IMG/VR virus record: IMGVR_UViG_3300021057_000098
Coordinates: 1 to 40,929 of that record
Reading direction: 5' to 3' (one strand)
DNA: 40,929 nt
Source of the DNA: a virus
The notes beneath the pieces are model-generated. The model was given only the letters and a program-made list of their open reading frames with translations. It was not told where the DNA came from and searched no databases. The translations under genes were made by a program, and so were the position numbers. Position 1 is the stretch's first letter. Each line of letters opens with the position of its first letter. Shown piece after piece: positions 13,747 to 21,752 of the stretch.

Positions 13747-14762
13747 AGGTTTTAGTCACGGGATCGCTTGGGCTTGTCGGCTCAGAAGCCGTCAAATTCT
13801 ATTTAAACAACGCTTGCGAAGTCATCGGCGTCGACAACGATATGCGCAAGCACTTCTTCGGAGAGGCGGCCAGCGTCGTCAAAAACAAGATCGATCACCC
13901 GAATTATCAACATTACGGCGTGGATATCTCGAAAATTGAGGGGCTTTTCCAGAACGAAAAACCCGACGTTATCATCCACGCAGCTGCGCAGCCCTCGCAT
14001 GACTATTCGGCAGTGAACCCGCTTCTAGATTTCGGGATCAACGCCTATTCGACGCTCATGCTTCTGGAAATGATGCGGAAACATACGCCTGAGGCGGTAT
14101 TTGTCTATCTCTCGACGAATAAGGTATACGGCGACACTCCAAATCAGCTGGATTTTGTCGAGGAAGAAACAAGGTACGAGAATTATAGGCGCGTAATTCA
14201 TTCTGACGAGGTCGATAAAACGATTTCTGATGGAATTGGGGAGTGGATGACGGTCGACCGGTCCATGCACTCGCCTTTCGGTGTCTCGAAGCTAGCAGGC
14301 GACCTTTACGTGCAGGAATATGCCAGATATTTTGGGCTAAAGACTGGCATTTTTCGATGCGGATGCATCACCGGCGCTGCCCACGCCGGGGCCGAGCTTC
14401 ATGGCTTTCTGGCCTATATGGTCCGCTGCAAGAAGGAGGGATGGCCCTACAAGGTTTTCGGATATAAGGGCAAGCAGGTCAGGGATCAGATTCACGCGCA
14501 TGATTTGGTCAAGGCGATCGATTGCTTTGTCCGAAACCCAAGGCCTGGCGAGGTCTATAACATGGGCGGTGGTCGGCATTCCAATGTCTCGGTTCTCGAG
14601 GCTTTGAATTGGCTCCAGATGGGAAATTGGCAATACGTCGACCAAGCTAGAAAAGGCGACCATATTTGGTACGTTTCCGACGTGTCCAAATTCAGAAGTC
14701 ATTACCCGGAATGGGATTATGATTTTAATTTGTGGTCTATTTTTGAGGATTTAATGAAATGA
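13743..14762 (+). CDS. NAD-dependent sugar epimerase (CDP-paratose 2-epimerase-like SDR)
   Basis: TTG 13743 lies behind AGGAGG and overlaps the preceding TGA; the product has 339 residues. The glycine motif T-G-S-L-G-L-V-G (6-13), H-A-A-A-Q-P-S-H-D, S-T-N-K-V-Y-G-D-x-P-N and G-A-E-L-H-G-F-L-A-Y are characteristic of the tyvelose/CDP-paratose 2-epimerase group. The usual catalytic Tyr of Y-x3-K reads Phe here (F179, with K183 kept). I recall a subgroup with the same replacement, so it may be a family trait. It is the last gene of the contiguous transferase block. Confidence 0.8.
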   Translation: MKVLVTGSLGLVGSEAVKFYLNNACEVIGVDNDMRKHFFGEAASVVKNKIDHPNYQHYGVDISKIEGLFQNEKPDVIIHAAAQPSHDYSAVNPLLDFGINAYSTLMLLEMMRKHTPEAVFVYLSTNKVYGDTPNQLDFVEEETRYENYRRVIHSDEVDKTISDGIGEWMTVDRSMHSPFGVSKLAGDLYVQEYARYFGLKTGIFRCGCITGAAHAGAELHGFLAYMVRCKKEGWPYKVFGYKGKQVRDQIHAHDLVKAIDCFVRNPRPGEVYNMGGGRHSNVSVLEALNWLQMGNWQYVDQARKGDHIWYVSDVSKFRSHYPEWDYDFNLWSIFEDLMK

Positions 14763-14803
14763 TCGCCCTCACCTGGTTCCACGAACGGGAGAAGAGGAGA
14801 TGA
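14759..14803 (+). CDS. Possible 14-aa coupling ORF
   Basis: ATG 14759 overlaps the TGA of the epimerase gene and its own TGA overlaps ATG 14800 of the next gene. The tiny frame contains the next gene's GGAGAAGAGGAG ribosome binding region. A frame of exactly the same length occupies 15954-15998. It may only serve to pass ribosomes on, or be chance. Confidence 0.25.
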   Translation: MIALTWFHEREKRR

Positions 14804-15114
14804 GTATCCACCCATTTTCAAGCGGCTCTCAGCATGGCGATTGGAGGGCTTCCAACTGCGATAGATGCACGAAATATACCCACAATCCAAACGAATCGAA
14901 ATGCGAGATTGATAAAGCAATTCTTAAAGCGCAGTTTGGTAATGGGACCGTCTCGGATGAAATCGCTAAGCGTATGGGTTACTACGATAACAACGGTAAA
15001 GACGGATTCTCTTACGTCTGGATGTGCAACGAGGTTGAATGTTCTTGTGGGGCATTGGTTGATAAGGTTTCGGGGCTTTGTACGAAATGCTGGAATACAA
15101 AGGAGCGGAGATGA
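14800..15114 (+). CDS. Cysteine-rich phage accessory protein, 104 aa
   Basis: The start ATG 14800 lies behind GGAGAAGAGGAG. The protein has an N-terminal N-C-D-R-C pair with a later Cys, a helical middle containing I-A-K-R-M-G-Y-Y, and a C-terminal C-S-C-G-A-L-V-x10-C-T-K-C-W zinc site. I recognise the general type: small treble- or double-knuckle proteins in phage accessory regions, with W-x-C ends. It probably binds zinc and nucleic acid or protein. It opens a small insert of typical phage genes inside the glycan island. Confidence 0.6.
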   Translation: MSIHPFSSGSQHGDWRASNCDRCTKYTHNPNESKCEIDKAILKAQFGNGTVSDEIAKRMGYYDNNGKDGFSYVWMCNEVECSCGALVDKVSGLCTKCWNTKERR

Positions 15115-15797
15115 CGACATGCACTAAATGTGGAAGCTCAGATGACTTCCTCCATACTTGCGTTAAATGTAAGCCGAATATTTACGATGAGCTTGCCGCC
15201 CTGAGGGAGGAGTGCGCGAGGTTGAAGAAGGCCAATGAGCTGTATGAGAAGCAGCTCACGGACATTGGTTATGAAGCGGCGTTTCCAAAGAACATCATTT
15301 TCTACGATGACGGCACAGAGCGAGAGATTGAATGGGTTACTGGCGACGGCCCTGAATACAATAGCCCTTCTTGTTGGGTGACAACGGATAAGTCTCAGGA
15401 ACTTTCAGAACTACGCGCACAGCTCGAAGCTGAGAAAGATGACAACGAAATATTGGCTCAGATTAGCGAGATTCTTGTTGGTTATCGGGAAGGAAGCCAT
15501 AAAGACATTCTCGCTGGACTTAGAGAACTGAAGGAAGAAAATCAACGTCTCAACGATCTAAACCGTCAAGAAGTCTCAGAGAAAATCGAGCCATTCAAGA
15601 AAGCGTGGGAAGAAGAACTCTCCACCCACCGCGTACTCATCTCAAGACTTACGCAGGCGTTGGAGAAGATTGTCCAGGTATGTGACCGACCAAGAGAAAC
15701 CGGAGATGTATTCGTCACCAGAGAAATCGCAAATACCGCCCTCCAATCCTCGCGCACATCTCACCTAGGGGAAAGAGACGATGAGAAAACAAAATAA
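15111..15797 (+). CDS. Zinc-ribbon plus coiled-coil protein, 228 aa
   Basis: ATG 15111 overlaps the previous TGA and follows AAGGAG. Residues 3-23 carry C-T-K-C-x8-H-T-C-V-K-C, a small zinc site, and residues 28-55 and about 95-190 are strongly heptad-like (L-R-E-E-C-A-R-L-K-K-A-N-E-L-Y-E and further E/L/K-rich stretches), so a long parallel coiled coil is likely. No enzyme motif is seen. Such proteins are frequent and uncharacterised in phage accessory regions. Confidence 0.6.
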   Translation: MTTCTKCGSSDDFLHTCVKCKPNIYDELAALREECARLKKANELYEKQLTDIGYEAAFPKNIIFYDDGTEREIEWVTGDGPEYNSPSCWVTTDKSQELSELRAQLEAEKDDNEILAQISEILVGYREGSHKDILAGLRELKEENQRLNDLNRQEVSEKIEPFKKAWEEELSTHRVLISRLTQALEKIVQVCDRPRETGDVFVTREIANTALQSSRTSHLGERDDEKTK

Positions 15798-15957
15798 ATC
15801 AACGTCCACAATTGAATGTCAGCCAAGAGAGCTAATTACCAGTTACAGAGGCTATCATTTTTGGTGGTGCAAGAAACATATTCAGCCACGTTACCAATGT
15901 GAGCTAGAAGCATTGGACAACGAATGGTGCGAAAAATTAATGAATCTAATCAAATGA
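15781..15957 (+). CDS. Small Cys/Trp-rich protein, 58 aa
   Basis: ATG 15781, within the end of the preceding gene, lies behind AGGGGAAAGAG. The product has four cysteines, including W-W-C-K-K-H and Y-Q-C, spread over 40 residues and several aromatic residues, suggesting a minimal zinc-binding fold. It has no name that I know. Its coding frame, ribosome binding site and place in the overlapping series support it despite the short length. Confidence 0.5.
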   Translation: MRKQNKSTSTIECQPRELITSYRGYHFWWCKKHIQPRYQCELEALDNEWCEKLMNLIK

Positions 15958-15998
15958 CGCGCACTCACCGCCTCGACGGGTGCCGGGAGGGGAAATGA
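15954..15998 (+). CDS. Possible 14-aa coupling ORF (second copy)
   Basis: ATG 15954 overlaps the preceding TGA and its TGA overlaps ATG 15995 of the membrane protein gene. Length and position mirror 14759-14803, and both share a CTCACC motif near the beginning and a purine-rich ribosome binding site near the end. Confidence 0.25.
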   Translation: MTRTHRLDGCREGK

Positions 15999-16438
15999 AC
16001 GAATTTATAACAGGCCTTACCGTCGTCCTCTGCGGTCTATTCTATTGGCTTGGCGGCCAAGAGGTCCCATGGACTAGGCGAGGCTATAAATGGATTCGCC
16101 GTTTCGTTCTTCCAGTCGTGTTATGTGTAGCGCTGATTTATCTCGGCGCCGCTTGGCATAAAGCACTCGCCGCATGCTCTGGCTTATGTGTAGCGCTTCA
16201 CGTCGGCTATCAAACCCACCTTTGGAAATACGCGATAACCGGCGCTTTTATGGGCGCTTGCGCGTTAATCGTTTCTCCACAGATTGATTTGCGATGGCTG
16301 ATTACCCTATTGCCAGCCGTCTTCCATACCGGATTCGGGCTTCTTTCGCTTAAAGACAACAAATTCGGTTGGGCCATCGTCGCGGTCCTCATGGGCGTCT
16401 CGATCGGAACGGTTTATCTATACCTAGGTGGCCAATGA
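15995..16438 (+). CDS. Multi-pass membrane protein, 147 aa
   Basis: The start is ATG 15995 with GGGAGGGG upstream. Hydrophobic segments near residues 4-20, 36-52, 55-70, 78-95, 98-118 and 122-143 suggest five or six membrane helices with short loops. I see no catalytic motif. It overlaps the radical SAM gene (ATGA at 16435), so it probably belongs with the glycan/lipid part of the island, for instance as a flippase-like helper or an immunity-type membrane protein. Function unknown. Confidence 0.6.
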   Translation: MNEFITGLTVVLCGLFYWLGGQEVPWTRRGYKWIRRFVLPVVLCVALIYLGAAWHKALAACSGLCVALHVGYQTHLWKYAITGAFMGACALIVSPQIDLRWLITLLPAVFHTGFGLLSLKDNKFGWAIVAVLMGVSIGTVYLYLGGQ

Positions 16439-17574
16439 GATATTTATTCCCGCTTAACCCCTATAACCAACAACGCCAATTTGAAAAGCCCGTTTGGGTC
16501 TACCCGGCTCATTTGGCTATGTATGCGACGTATCTAAAGAATCTCGGTTTGGACGTAATTTGGGATAGTGGGAATGAAAAAAATAAACAAATGTCCGATT
16601 ATATAATTAGGAGGTCGAAGGCGTTTCCTAAAGAAAAAATAACAATTATTAATAACGATTTTGATATTGCCGTTCCATTTGAGCAATTGCCTTATCCAGA
16701 CCGCATATTTACTGACGCCAAAAACCCACGCTGGCAATCCTACGGCAATTATAAATTTCATCCAGCCACGCATATGATGGCCTCAAACCTTTGTTGGTAT
16801 GGCAAATGCACGTTCTGCATCGATACCGCCAAGCTTCAAGCCGGGGAAAAGCGCGGTGTTCGTTCGGTAGATCATGTCATTGAAGAAATCGACGACTTGA
16901 TTGCTCAGGGCTATCGCGAAGTATTCGACGACTCGGGGACATTCCCGGTCGGCGCTTGGCTCGAGGAGTTTTGTAAGCGCATGAACGAGCCTTATGAGAA
17001 TAAGAAGCCAGGTATGGTTTATTGCTATCGAGACAAATACGGTCGCAAGAAACCGAGGAAAGATTTCATAACCATCGGCTGCAACATGAAACCGATCAAG
17101 CTCGATTACAAGATGATGGCCAATGCCGGCTTTCGCTTTATCTTGGTTGGCATTGAATCGGCGAATCAAGCGACCGTCGACCGAATTCAGAAAGGGCAAC
17201 GATCCGAGGATATCATCCCAATCATTAAAAGCATGTCGGACGCAGGCCTTGAGCCGCATTTAACGAGTATGTTCGGATACGAATGGGAAACCCATGAGGA
17301 TGCCATGCGGACGGTTAATCTTGTCCATTACCTACTGAAAAAAGGTTATGCCAAGACCGCTCAAGCCTCGGTTTTCTGCCCTCCGAGGACCGCGCCGGCG
17401 CCCGATCAGAAGGGACATAAGTATATCCCGATGATCTATGACGCCTATAAATCGCCTCAATTTTGGTATCACAAAGTAAAAGACATGAAACGCTGGGAAG
17501 ATTTCACGTATATTTTAAGAGGCGCGCGCCTCGTCGCTGAAGAAAAATGGAGGAAGCTGTGTTTGAAAATGTAG
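16435..17574 (+). CDS. Radical SAM enzyme (B12-binding-type family)
   Basis: ATG 16435 overlaps the preceding TGA; the protein has 379 residues. Residues 1-110 form a cobalamin-type N-terminal region without a clear D-x-H-x-x-G. The iron-sulfur cluster motif is L-C-W-Y-G-K-C-T-F-C (C120, C125, C128), a C-x4-C-x2-C spacing instead of the common C-x3-C-x2-C. Downstream, I-L-V-G-I-E-S-A-N and T-S-M-F-G-Y-E-W-E-T-H-E-D are usual radical SAM barrel motifs. It should do a radical modification such as methylation or rearrangement. The substrate is probably a lipid or sugar, given the neighbouring TMTC-like transferase. Confidence 0.82.
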   Translation: MRYLFPLNPYNQQRQFEKPVWVYPAHLAMYATYLKNLGLDVIWDSGNEKNKQMSDYIIRRSKAFPKEKITIINNDFDIAVPFEQLPYPDRIFTDAKNPRWQSYGNYKFHPATHMMASNLCWYGKCTFCIDTAKLQAGEKRGVRSVDHVIEEIDDLIAQGYREVFDDSGTFPVGAWLEEFCKRMNEPYENKKPGMVYCYRDKYGRKKPRKDFITIGCNMKPIKLDYKMMANAGFRFILVGIESANQATVDRIQKGQRSEDIIPIIKSMSDAGLEPHLTSMFGYEWETHEDAMRTVNLVHYLLKKGYAKTAQASVFCPPRTAPAPDQKGHKYIPMIYDAYKSPQFWYHKVKDMKRWEDFTYILRGARLVAEEKWRKLCLKM

Positions 17575-18938
17575 CCTGGATCATCATCGTCAATCTCGCG
17601 CTTTATTTTAAGACGCTCCGATTTAAATTCGTCTCGGACGATTTCACCGTCTGGAAGAATCCCCCCGTCGCCAAGAACGCCTGGCACCGACTATGGCTTC
17701 AAATGACCGGCCAAATGAAATTTTATGCCAAAAGCGCCCGTTTAGTGAAGGCCAACGGAAAGCTATTCCTGGCGATTATCCGCGCTGAGGAATTGGAACA
17801 TTTGGTGACGATCCTAATCCATACGGCGATCTGCATCGCGATCTATTTTGCTTTCGGTGCCTCATGGATATCGTTCGTGGCGGCGCTACTCTATTCAACG
17901 AATCCGGTCAATAACCAAGGAACCATCTGGCCGTCGGGCAGGGGATACGCCTTACCGATCCTCTTTCTATTGCTTTCTATGGCCATTCCGCTCCTATCAC
18001 CGCTCTTTCTATACGCCGGGACATGGTACACGGCAGGCTTCTTGGCGCCGCTCGCCCTCGTAGGCTCGAGCAAATGGTATATCCTAGCCTCGATGCCCCT
18101 TATTTGGTATCTGCACTCCAAGAAATTCACCAAAGCCGTCAAGAATAAGCAAAACACCGAATGCTTCGACGAGGATAAAGTCATTCATCCGAGGAAGCTT
18201 ATCCTTGCCATTAAGACCTTCGGCTTTTACCTGACGCTTTGCATCATCCCTTTTCGCATCACCTTTTATCACAATTTCCTTCAGTCGGCCGCTGGTAGCA
18301 TGAAACACAAGTGTTATACCTTCTGCCGATATTTCTGGATCGGGGCAACCGCTCTTTTGGGTATGGGCCTATATGCAGCCCTCAGGCCGTGGGACCCATT
18401 CATCTGGGCGCTCTTTGCTTTTGCGATCACAATCGTCCCTTTCTGTAACTTTATCCGGGCCAACCAAGAGATTGCCGAGCGATTCGCAGCCCTCCCGAAT
18501 GTTTTCTTGATGTATGCCCTAGCGCAGCTTATTACCGGGATTCCAGGAAGTGACGCGATTATCGCGGCATTCCTGGCGTTCTATGCAACGCGCACCTTTT
18601 ACACGCTCATCATGTACAAAGACGAGTATTACATCACCGAGCTTGCGATTATAGAGGACGAAAACGCTTGGTGGGCCTGGCATTGCCGCGCGATGAAGCG
18701 ATGGGAAACACAAAGTTACAGAGAGGCATTGATTTTATGGGTTCGCGCCCTACTCATTTCTAAGAACGAATTTAAACTATTAATAAATATCGCGACTTGC
18801 CTTCGACTCCTTAAAAACGATAAAGAGGCCGATATCTATCTTGCTAAAGCAGAGGCGAATATTGTGCCTGGGCAAGAAAAAGAGGCCAAGGAGTTTATCG
18901 AACAACACCGACGCGGGAAGCTGCCCATATTGCTTTAA
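17559..18938 (+). CDS. TMTC/GT-C-type membrane glycosyltransferase with C-terminal TPR-like tail
   Basis: I place the start at GTG 17559 because GGAGGA stands 5 nt upstream; ATG 17547 would add four residues. The 459-residue product has about ten membrane helices. F-V-S-D-D-F near residue 26 fits the catalytic acidic loop of GT-C enzymes. L-I-H-T-A-I and then Y-S-T-N-P-V-N-N-Q-G-T-I-W-P-S-G-R-G-Y match the H-P-V-x-x-E-x-x-x-x-x-x-G-R region of TMTC-type O-mannosyltransferases, and A-E-R-F-A-A-L-P matches E-R-Y-x-Y-L-P. Residues 375-450 are helical pairs like TPRs. It probably moves a sugar from a lipid carrier onto a protein or glycan outside the membrane. Confidence 0.72.
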   Translation: MFENVAWIIIVNLALYFKTLRFKFVSDDFTVWKNPPVAKNAWHRLWLQMTGQMKFYAKSARLVKANGKLFLAIIRAEELEHLVTILIHTAICIAIYFAFGASWISFVAALLYSTNPVNNQGTIWPSGRGYALPILFLLLSMAIPLLSPLFLYAGTWYTAGFLAPLALVGSSKWYILASMPLIWYLHSKKFTKAVKNKQNTECFDEDKVIHPRKLILAIKTFGFYLTLCIIPFRITFYHNFLQSAAGSMKHKCYTFCRYFWIGATALLGMGLYAALRPWDPFIWALFAFAITIVPFCNFIRANQEIAERFAALPNVFLMYALAQLITGIPGSDAIIAAFLAFYATRTFYTLIMYKDEYYITELAIIEDENAWWAWHCRAMKRWETQSYREALILWVRALLISKNEFKLLINIATCLRLLKNDKEADIYLAKAEANIVPGQEKEAKEFIEQHRRGKLPILL

Positions 18939-18958
18939 AAAAAGTCAAGTGCTATATT
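18930..18958 (+). promoter_or_regulatory. Sigma-70-type promoter for the virion operon
   Basis: TTGCTT (18930-18935), a 17-base spacer and TATATT (18953-18958) with an extended -10 TGC just before it. It overlaps the stop codon of the TMTC-like gene and lies 19 bases before the first small gene of the packaging module. The position at the switch from glycan to structural genes supports a late promoter. Confidence 0.6.
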
Positions 18959-18976
18959 AACCATAAGGGGGAATCG

Positions 18977-19144
18977 ATGGAACGAAAGCCAGTGTTCAGC
19001 ATGTTTGCCGCGTCGGACGAAATCACGGTTAACCGAGTCGGTAAGAAAGTAACGATTAAGGGCCGCGACGGCACATACCAAGACACCGATTCCGTCGAGG
19101 CGAACCTCCTGTTTGAAATATTGAAGGTGCTGAAGAAAAAATAA
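18977..19144 (+). CDS. Small protein ahead of terminase, 55 aa
   Basis: ATG 18977 follows AAGGGGG, and the TAA abuts the ATG of the terminase small subunit. The protein has a V-N-R-V-G-K-K-V-T-I-K-G-R-D-G-T-Y beta-hairpin and a C-terminal helix ending in Lys residues. It is the first gene behind the late promoter. No family is recognised; a regulatory or packaging accessory role would fit the place. Confidence 0.55.
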   Translation: MERKPVFSMFAASDEITVNRVGKKVTIKGRDGTYQDTDSVEANLLFEILKVLKKK

Positions 19145-19453
19145 ATGGCCGGCGTCAAAGGAAGAAGCGGAAGAAAGTCAAACGCCAACGAGGACCTACG
19201 GTTTCGCGTTCTCGATAAGGCCTGGCTTATCCTCGAAAAAGCACTAGATGATCCAGAAGTGGACCCAAGAGAAAAGCGAGAACTTGCCAAAACCCTCGCA
19301 TCGCGCAATATCCCTCAGCAAGTGCAAGGTGATTTTAATCACAATGTAACGGAAATGCCGACGATCCAGAAGCTTGTCCCTGGTGAGGCCAATAACATTA
19401 ACCGCATCGCGGTATATGACATTGGCTCACCTCCTCCTTCCGAAGATACTTAA
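19145..19453 (+). CDS. Terminase small subunit
   Basis: The 102-residue protein begins with M-A-G-V-K-G-R-S-G-R-K-S, the basic start common to phage small terminases. It has a helical core (residues 18-58) and a flexible end. It recognises the packaging site and hands DNA to the large subunit, which it overlaps at the 3' end. It is shorter than many small terminases. Confidence 0.75.
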   Translation: MAGVKGRSGRKSNANEDLRFRVLDKAWLILEKALDDPEVDPREKRELAKTLASRNIPQQVQGDFNHNVTEMPTIQKLVPGEANNINRIAVYDIGSPPPSEDT

Positions 19454-20777
19454 TATCCCCGACAAGCTTCTCGCGCTTGTCGACCCGGATATATTTAACA
19501 AATACCGCTATTTCATTATTAGGGGCGGCCGTGGCGGTGCCAAGTCTCAATCTGTTGGCCGCTTTGTCCTTTACCTCAACGAAAAATATAACCTCCGAAC
19601 TGTCTGCGGCCGTGAAACCCAAAACTCGATCGCAGAGTCGGTTTATTCCCTCCTTTCCGATTTAGTCCGAGAGTATCAACTCGGATTTGATACCCAAGCC
19701 TCTAGAATCACGTCCCATATTACAGGCAGCACAATCAATTTTCGTGGTTTCCGCGAGCAAGGCGCCTTTAATATTCAGGGTATGGAAGGTATCGACCTTC
19801 TCTGGATCGACGAAGCCCAAGCCCTCACCAAGCAAACCCTCGACGTCCTGATCCCGACCATCCGTAAAGAAAACGCCAAAGTCATCTTTACGATGAACCC
19901 TCATGTTTTTAATGACCCGGTCATCGTCATGCTCGCCAGGCGCGATGATTGTCTTGTGATTGATATTAATTATGACGAAAATCCGTTCTGCCCGATTGCG
20001 CTTAAGAAAGAAGCCGAGGAATGCCGGAAGCTGAGCGAAAAAGATTACGAGCATATTTGGCTCGGTCGTCCTCTCGATCAATCTGAGGATTCGGTTTTAT
20101 CTCTCGCGGATTTTGAATACGGCAAGCAAATGGCGCATATCCTAGCTCCCGGCTATGGTATCCGCGTTGGCGGTTTTGATATCGCACGTTACGGCGACGA
20201 CAAATGCGCGGCATTCATCTTTCAGCAAATGGGCGCTCTCCATTGGGAGGAAGTTTTTTGCGACGAGTGGGAGAAAAAAGACCTGAATTATACAACGGGT
20301 CGCATCCTCCAAATCTGTAACGAGCAAGGCCTCGATATGGCCGCGATTGATATTGATGGCCTCGGCGCCGGGCCATTTGACACGCTTTCTAAAGGCCGGG
20401 GGCTGGATTACTTCGTTGGTTTCAGAAATCCTACGATAAGCTATCAGGATAATAAAGACTTCGCCAATGCCAGGACCGCGAACGCTTATAAGTTTAAAGA
20501 CGCGATCGTTAAAGGCCATCGTCACGTTAAGACACAAAAAGCGATCGATGAGCTTCTAAGCCTAAAATACACGTTCGATCACAATCAGCGCCGCATTCTT
20601 ATCTCGAAAGATAAGATGCGAAAAGACGGAATCAAATCGCCAAATATTGCGGACGCAGCAATTATGGCCGAAAGTTTAATCGGGAAGGTGAAGCAAAAAC
20701 AGGATCATCAATACGAGCCGAATATTGTTCGATACTCAAAAGACGATAACTTATTTAATATCGCGGGGGTGATTTAA
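19416..20777 (+). CDS. Terminase large subunit (PBSX-type)
   Basis: I choose ATG 19416 (453 residues); TTG 19374 upstream is possible and neither has a clear ribosome binding site. Walker A is R-G-G-R-G-G-A-K-S (36-44), Walker B is L-L-W-I-D-E-A (128-134), followed by T-M-N-P (motif C region). The C-terminal nuclease half has G-G-F-D-I-A-R-Y-G-D-D and A-I-D-I-D-G-L-G-A-G-P, the acidic residues of the RNase-H-like nuclease. It powers DNA packaging and cuts concatemers. Confidence 0.93.
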   Translation: MTLAHLLLPKILNIPDKLLALVDPDIFNKYRYFIIRGGRGGAKSQSVGRFVLYLNEKYNLRTVCGRETQNSIAESVYSLLSDLVREYQLGFDTQASRITSHITGSTINFRGFREQGAFNIQGMEGIDLLWIDEAQALTKQTLDVLIPTIRKENAKVIFTMNPHVFNDPVIVMLARRDDCLVIDINYDENPFCPIALKKEAEECRKLSEKDYEHIWLGRPLDQSEDSVLSLADFEYGKQMAHILAPGYGIRVGGFDIARYGDDKCAAFIFQQMGALHWEEVFCDEWEKKDLNYTTGRILQICNEQGLDMAAIDIDGLGAGPFDTLSKGRGLDYFVGFRNPTISYQDNKDFANARTANAYKFKDAIVKGHRHVKTQKAIDELLSLKYTFDHNQRRILISKDKMRKDGIKSPNIADAAIMAESLIGKVKQKQDHQYEPNIVRYSKDDNLFNIAGVI

Positions 20778-21052
20778 TGGCAGTCGGTACAGCTACAGCA
20801 ATCGCTATCGGACTTGGTGCCGCAGGCGCAGGTTTCGCAGCATCAAAATCAGGGATTTTCGGTGGGGGACCAAAGCAACCAATCTCGGCCCCGATGCCTT
20901 TACCGCAGGCCCCGAGGCCCGAGGCTGCGGCCGAGAAAGCGGCCGAAATTGGCAGAAAGAAGAAAGCCGTGGCGACGACGAGCATTTATACCTCACCGCT
21001 CGGAGTGGCAGGGGAAGCAAACGTTGCAAGGAAAACCCTCTTAGGACAGTAA
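20777..21052 (+). CDS. Small structural-region protein, 91 aa
   Basis: ATG 20777 overlaps the terminase TAA, with GGGGGTGA upstream. Residues 5-30 are Gly/Ala-rich and hydrophobic, the middle is Pro-rich, and the end has T-S-I-Y-T-S-P-L-G-V-x-G-E-A-N-x-A-R-K-T-L-L-G, a tail that I recall from small proteins lying between terminase and portal genes in many podoviruses. Its role in the virion is not known to me. Confidence 0.65.
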   Translation: MAVGTATAIAIGLGAAGAGFAASKSGIFGGGPKQPISAPMPLPQAPRPEAAAEKAAEIGRKKKAVATTSIYTSPLGVAGEANVARKTLLGQ

Positions 21053-21109
21053 TTAAACTTTATGGCCGAAAATCATAATAAGCGATTTCTAATTTAACGA
21101 AAGCATAAT

Positions 21110-21547
21110 ATGACCGTTGAACCCTACTCCGACAAATACTTCGGCGATATCCTGAAAATCGTCGAGAATTTCCACAAAGAGGCGGTCTGCGAATACGGGG
21201 AATCCTTTGACGTGGAGGTCTTAGCCGAGACCATTAGGAATGCCGATACGCAGAATGCCTTTCTAATGATCGTCGACGGTAGCTGCCAGGGGCTTATTTA
21301 CGGCTCGCGGTGGCAATCTCCCATGAGTGGGAAGGTAATTTTTCAGGAAACTATTTGGTACGTAAACGAGAGTTTTAGAAGGTATGGCATATCCCTGCTA
21401 AGAGAAGTTGAAAAACTGTTGAAATCGCAGGGAGTTAATATTATGATAATGGCAGTACTAGAGAATTCTAAAACCGAGAAGATCAAGACCTTTTACGAAA
21501 GGCTCGGTTTTAAGCCGATGGAAACGCATTATATGAGGTCGCTGTAA
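21110..21547 (+). CDS. GNAT-family N-acetyltransferase
   Basis: The 145-residue protein has the GNAT layout: E-T-I-W-Y-V-N-E-S-F-R-R-Y-G-I-S-L-L-R-E-V-E (79-100, motif A with the acetyl-CoA pyrophosphate loop, here R-R-Y-G-I-S) and K-T-E-K-I-K-T-F-Y-E-R-L-G-F-K-P (motif B). Acetyltransferases between terminase and portal occur in several phages; targets are unknown. The ribosome binding site is weak. It might acetylate a host or virion protein. Confidence 0.78.
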   Translation: MTVEPYSDKYFGDILKIVENFHKEAVCEYGESFDVEVLAETIRNADTQNAFLMIVDGSCQGLIYGSRWQSPMSGKVIFQETIWYVNESFRRYGISLLREVEKLLKSQGVNIMIMAVLENSKTEKIKTFYERLGFKPMETHYMRSL

Positions 21548-21548
21548 T

Positions 21549-21752
21549 TTGGGTTGGGCCGCTCGTAAAAATTTAAATAGCAAATGGAATAGAAGTCGGA
21601 ACGGCGATGGCGCCGCTCCTGAAGTGCAGGTGTTGACTCCAAGAAACGCGGATGAGCCTGTGGTGATTGAGTTATCCCTTAAAAACATTTGGGGTATCCT
21701 ATGCCGCAGACTAAATCCGTCACGCCCTCAAAGCCCCGCGCTGAGGAATTAA
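21549..21752 (+). CDS. Hypothetical basic protein, 67 aa
   Basis: TTG 21549 lies just after the acetyltransferase stop, and the frame overlaps the portal start by 52 bases. The start G-W-A-A-R-K-N-x-N-S-K-W-N-R-S-R-N-G is highly basic and resembles short proteins seen ahead of portal genes. No ribosome binding site is clear, and the start is weak. Confidence 0.4.
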   Translation: MGWAARKNLNSKWNRSRNGDGAAPEVQVLTPRNADEPVVIELSLKNIWGILCRRLNPSRPQSPALRN

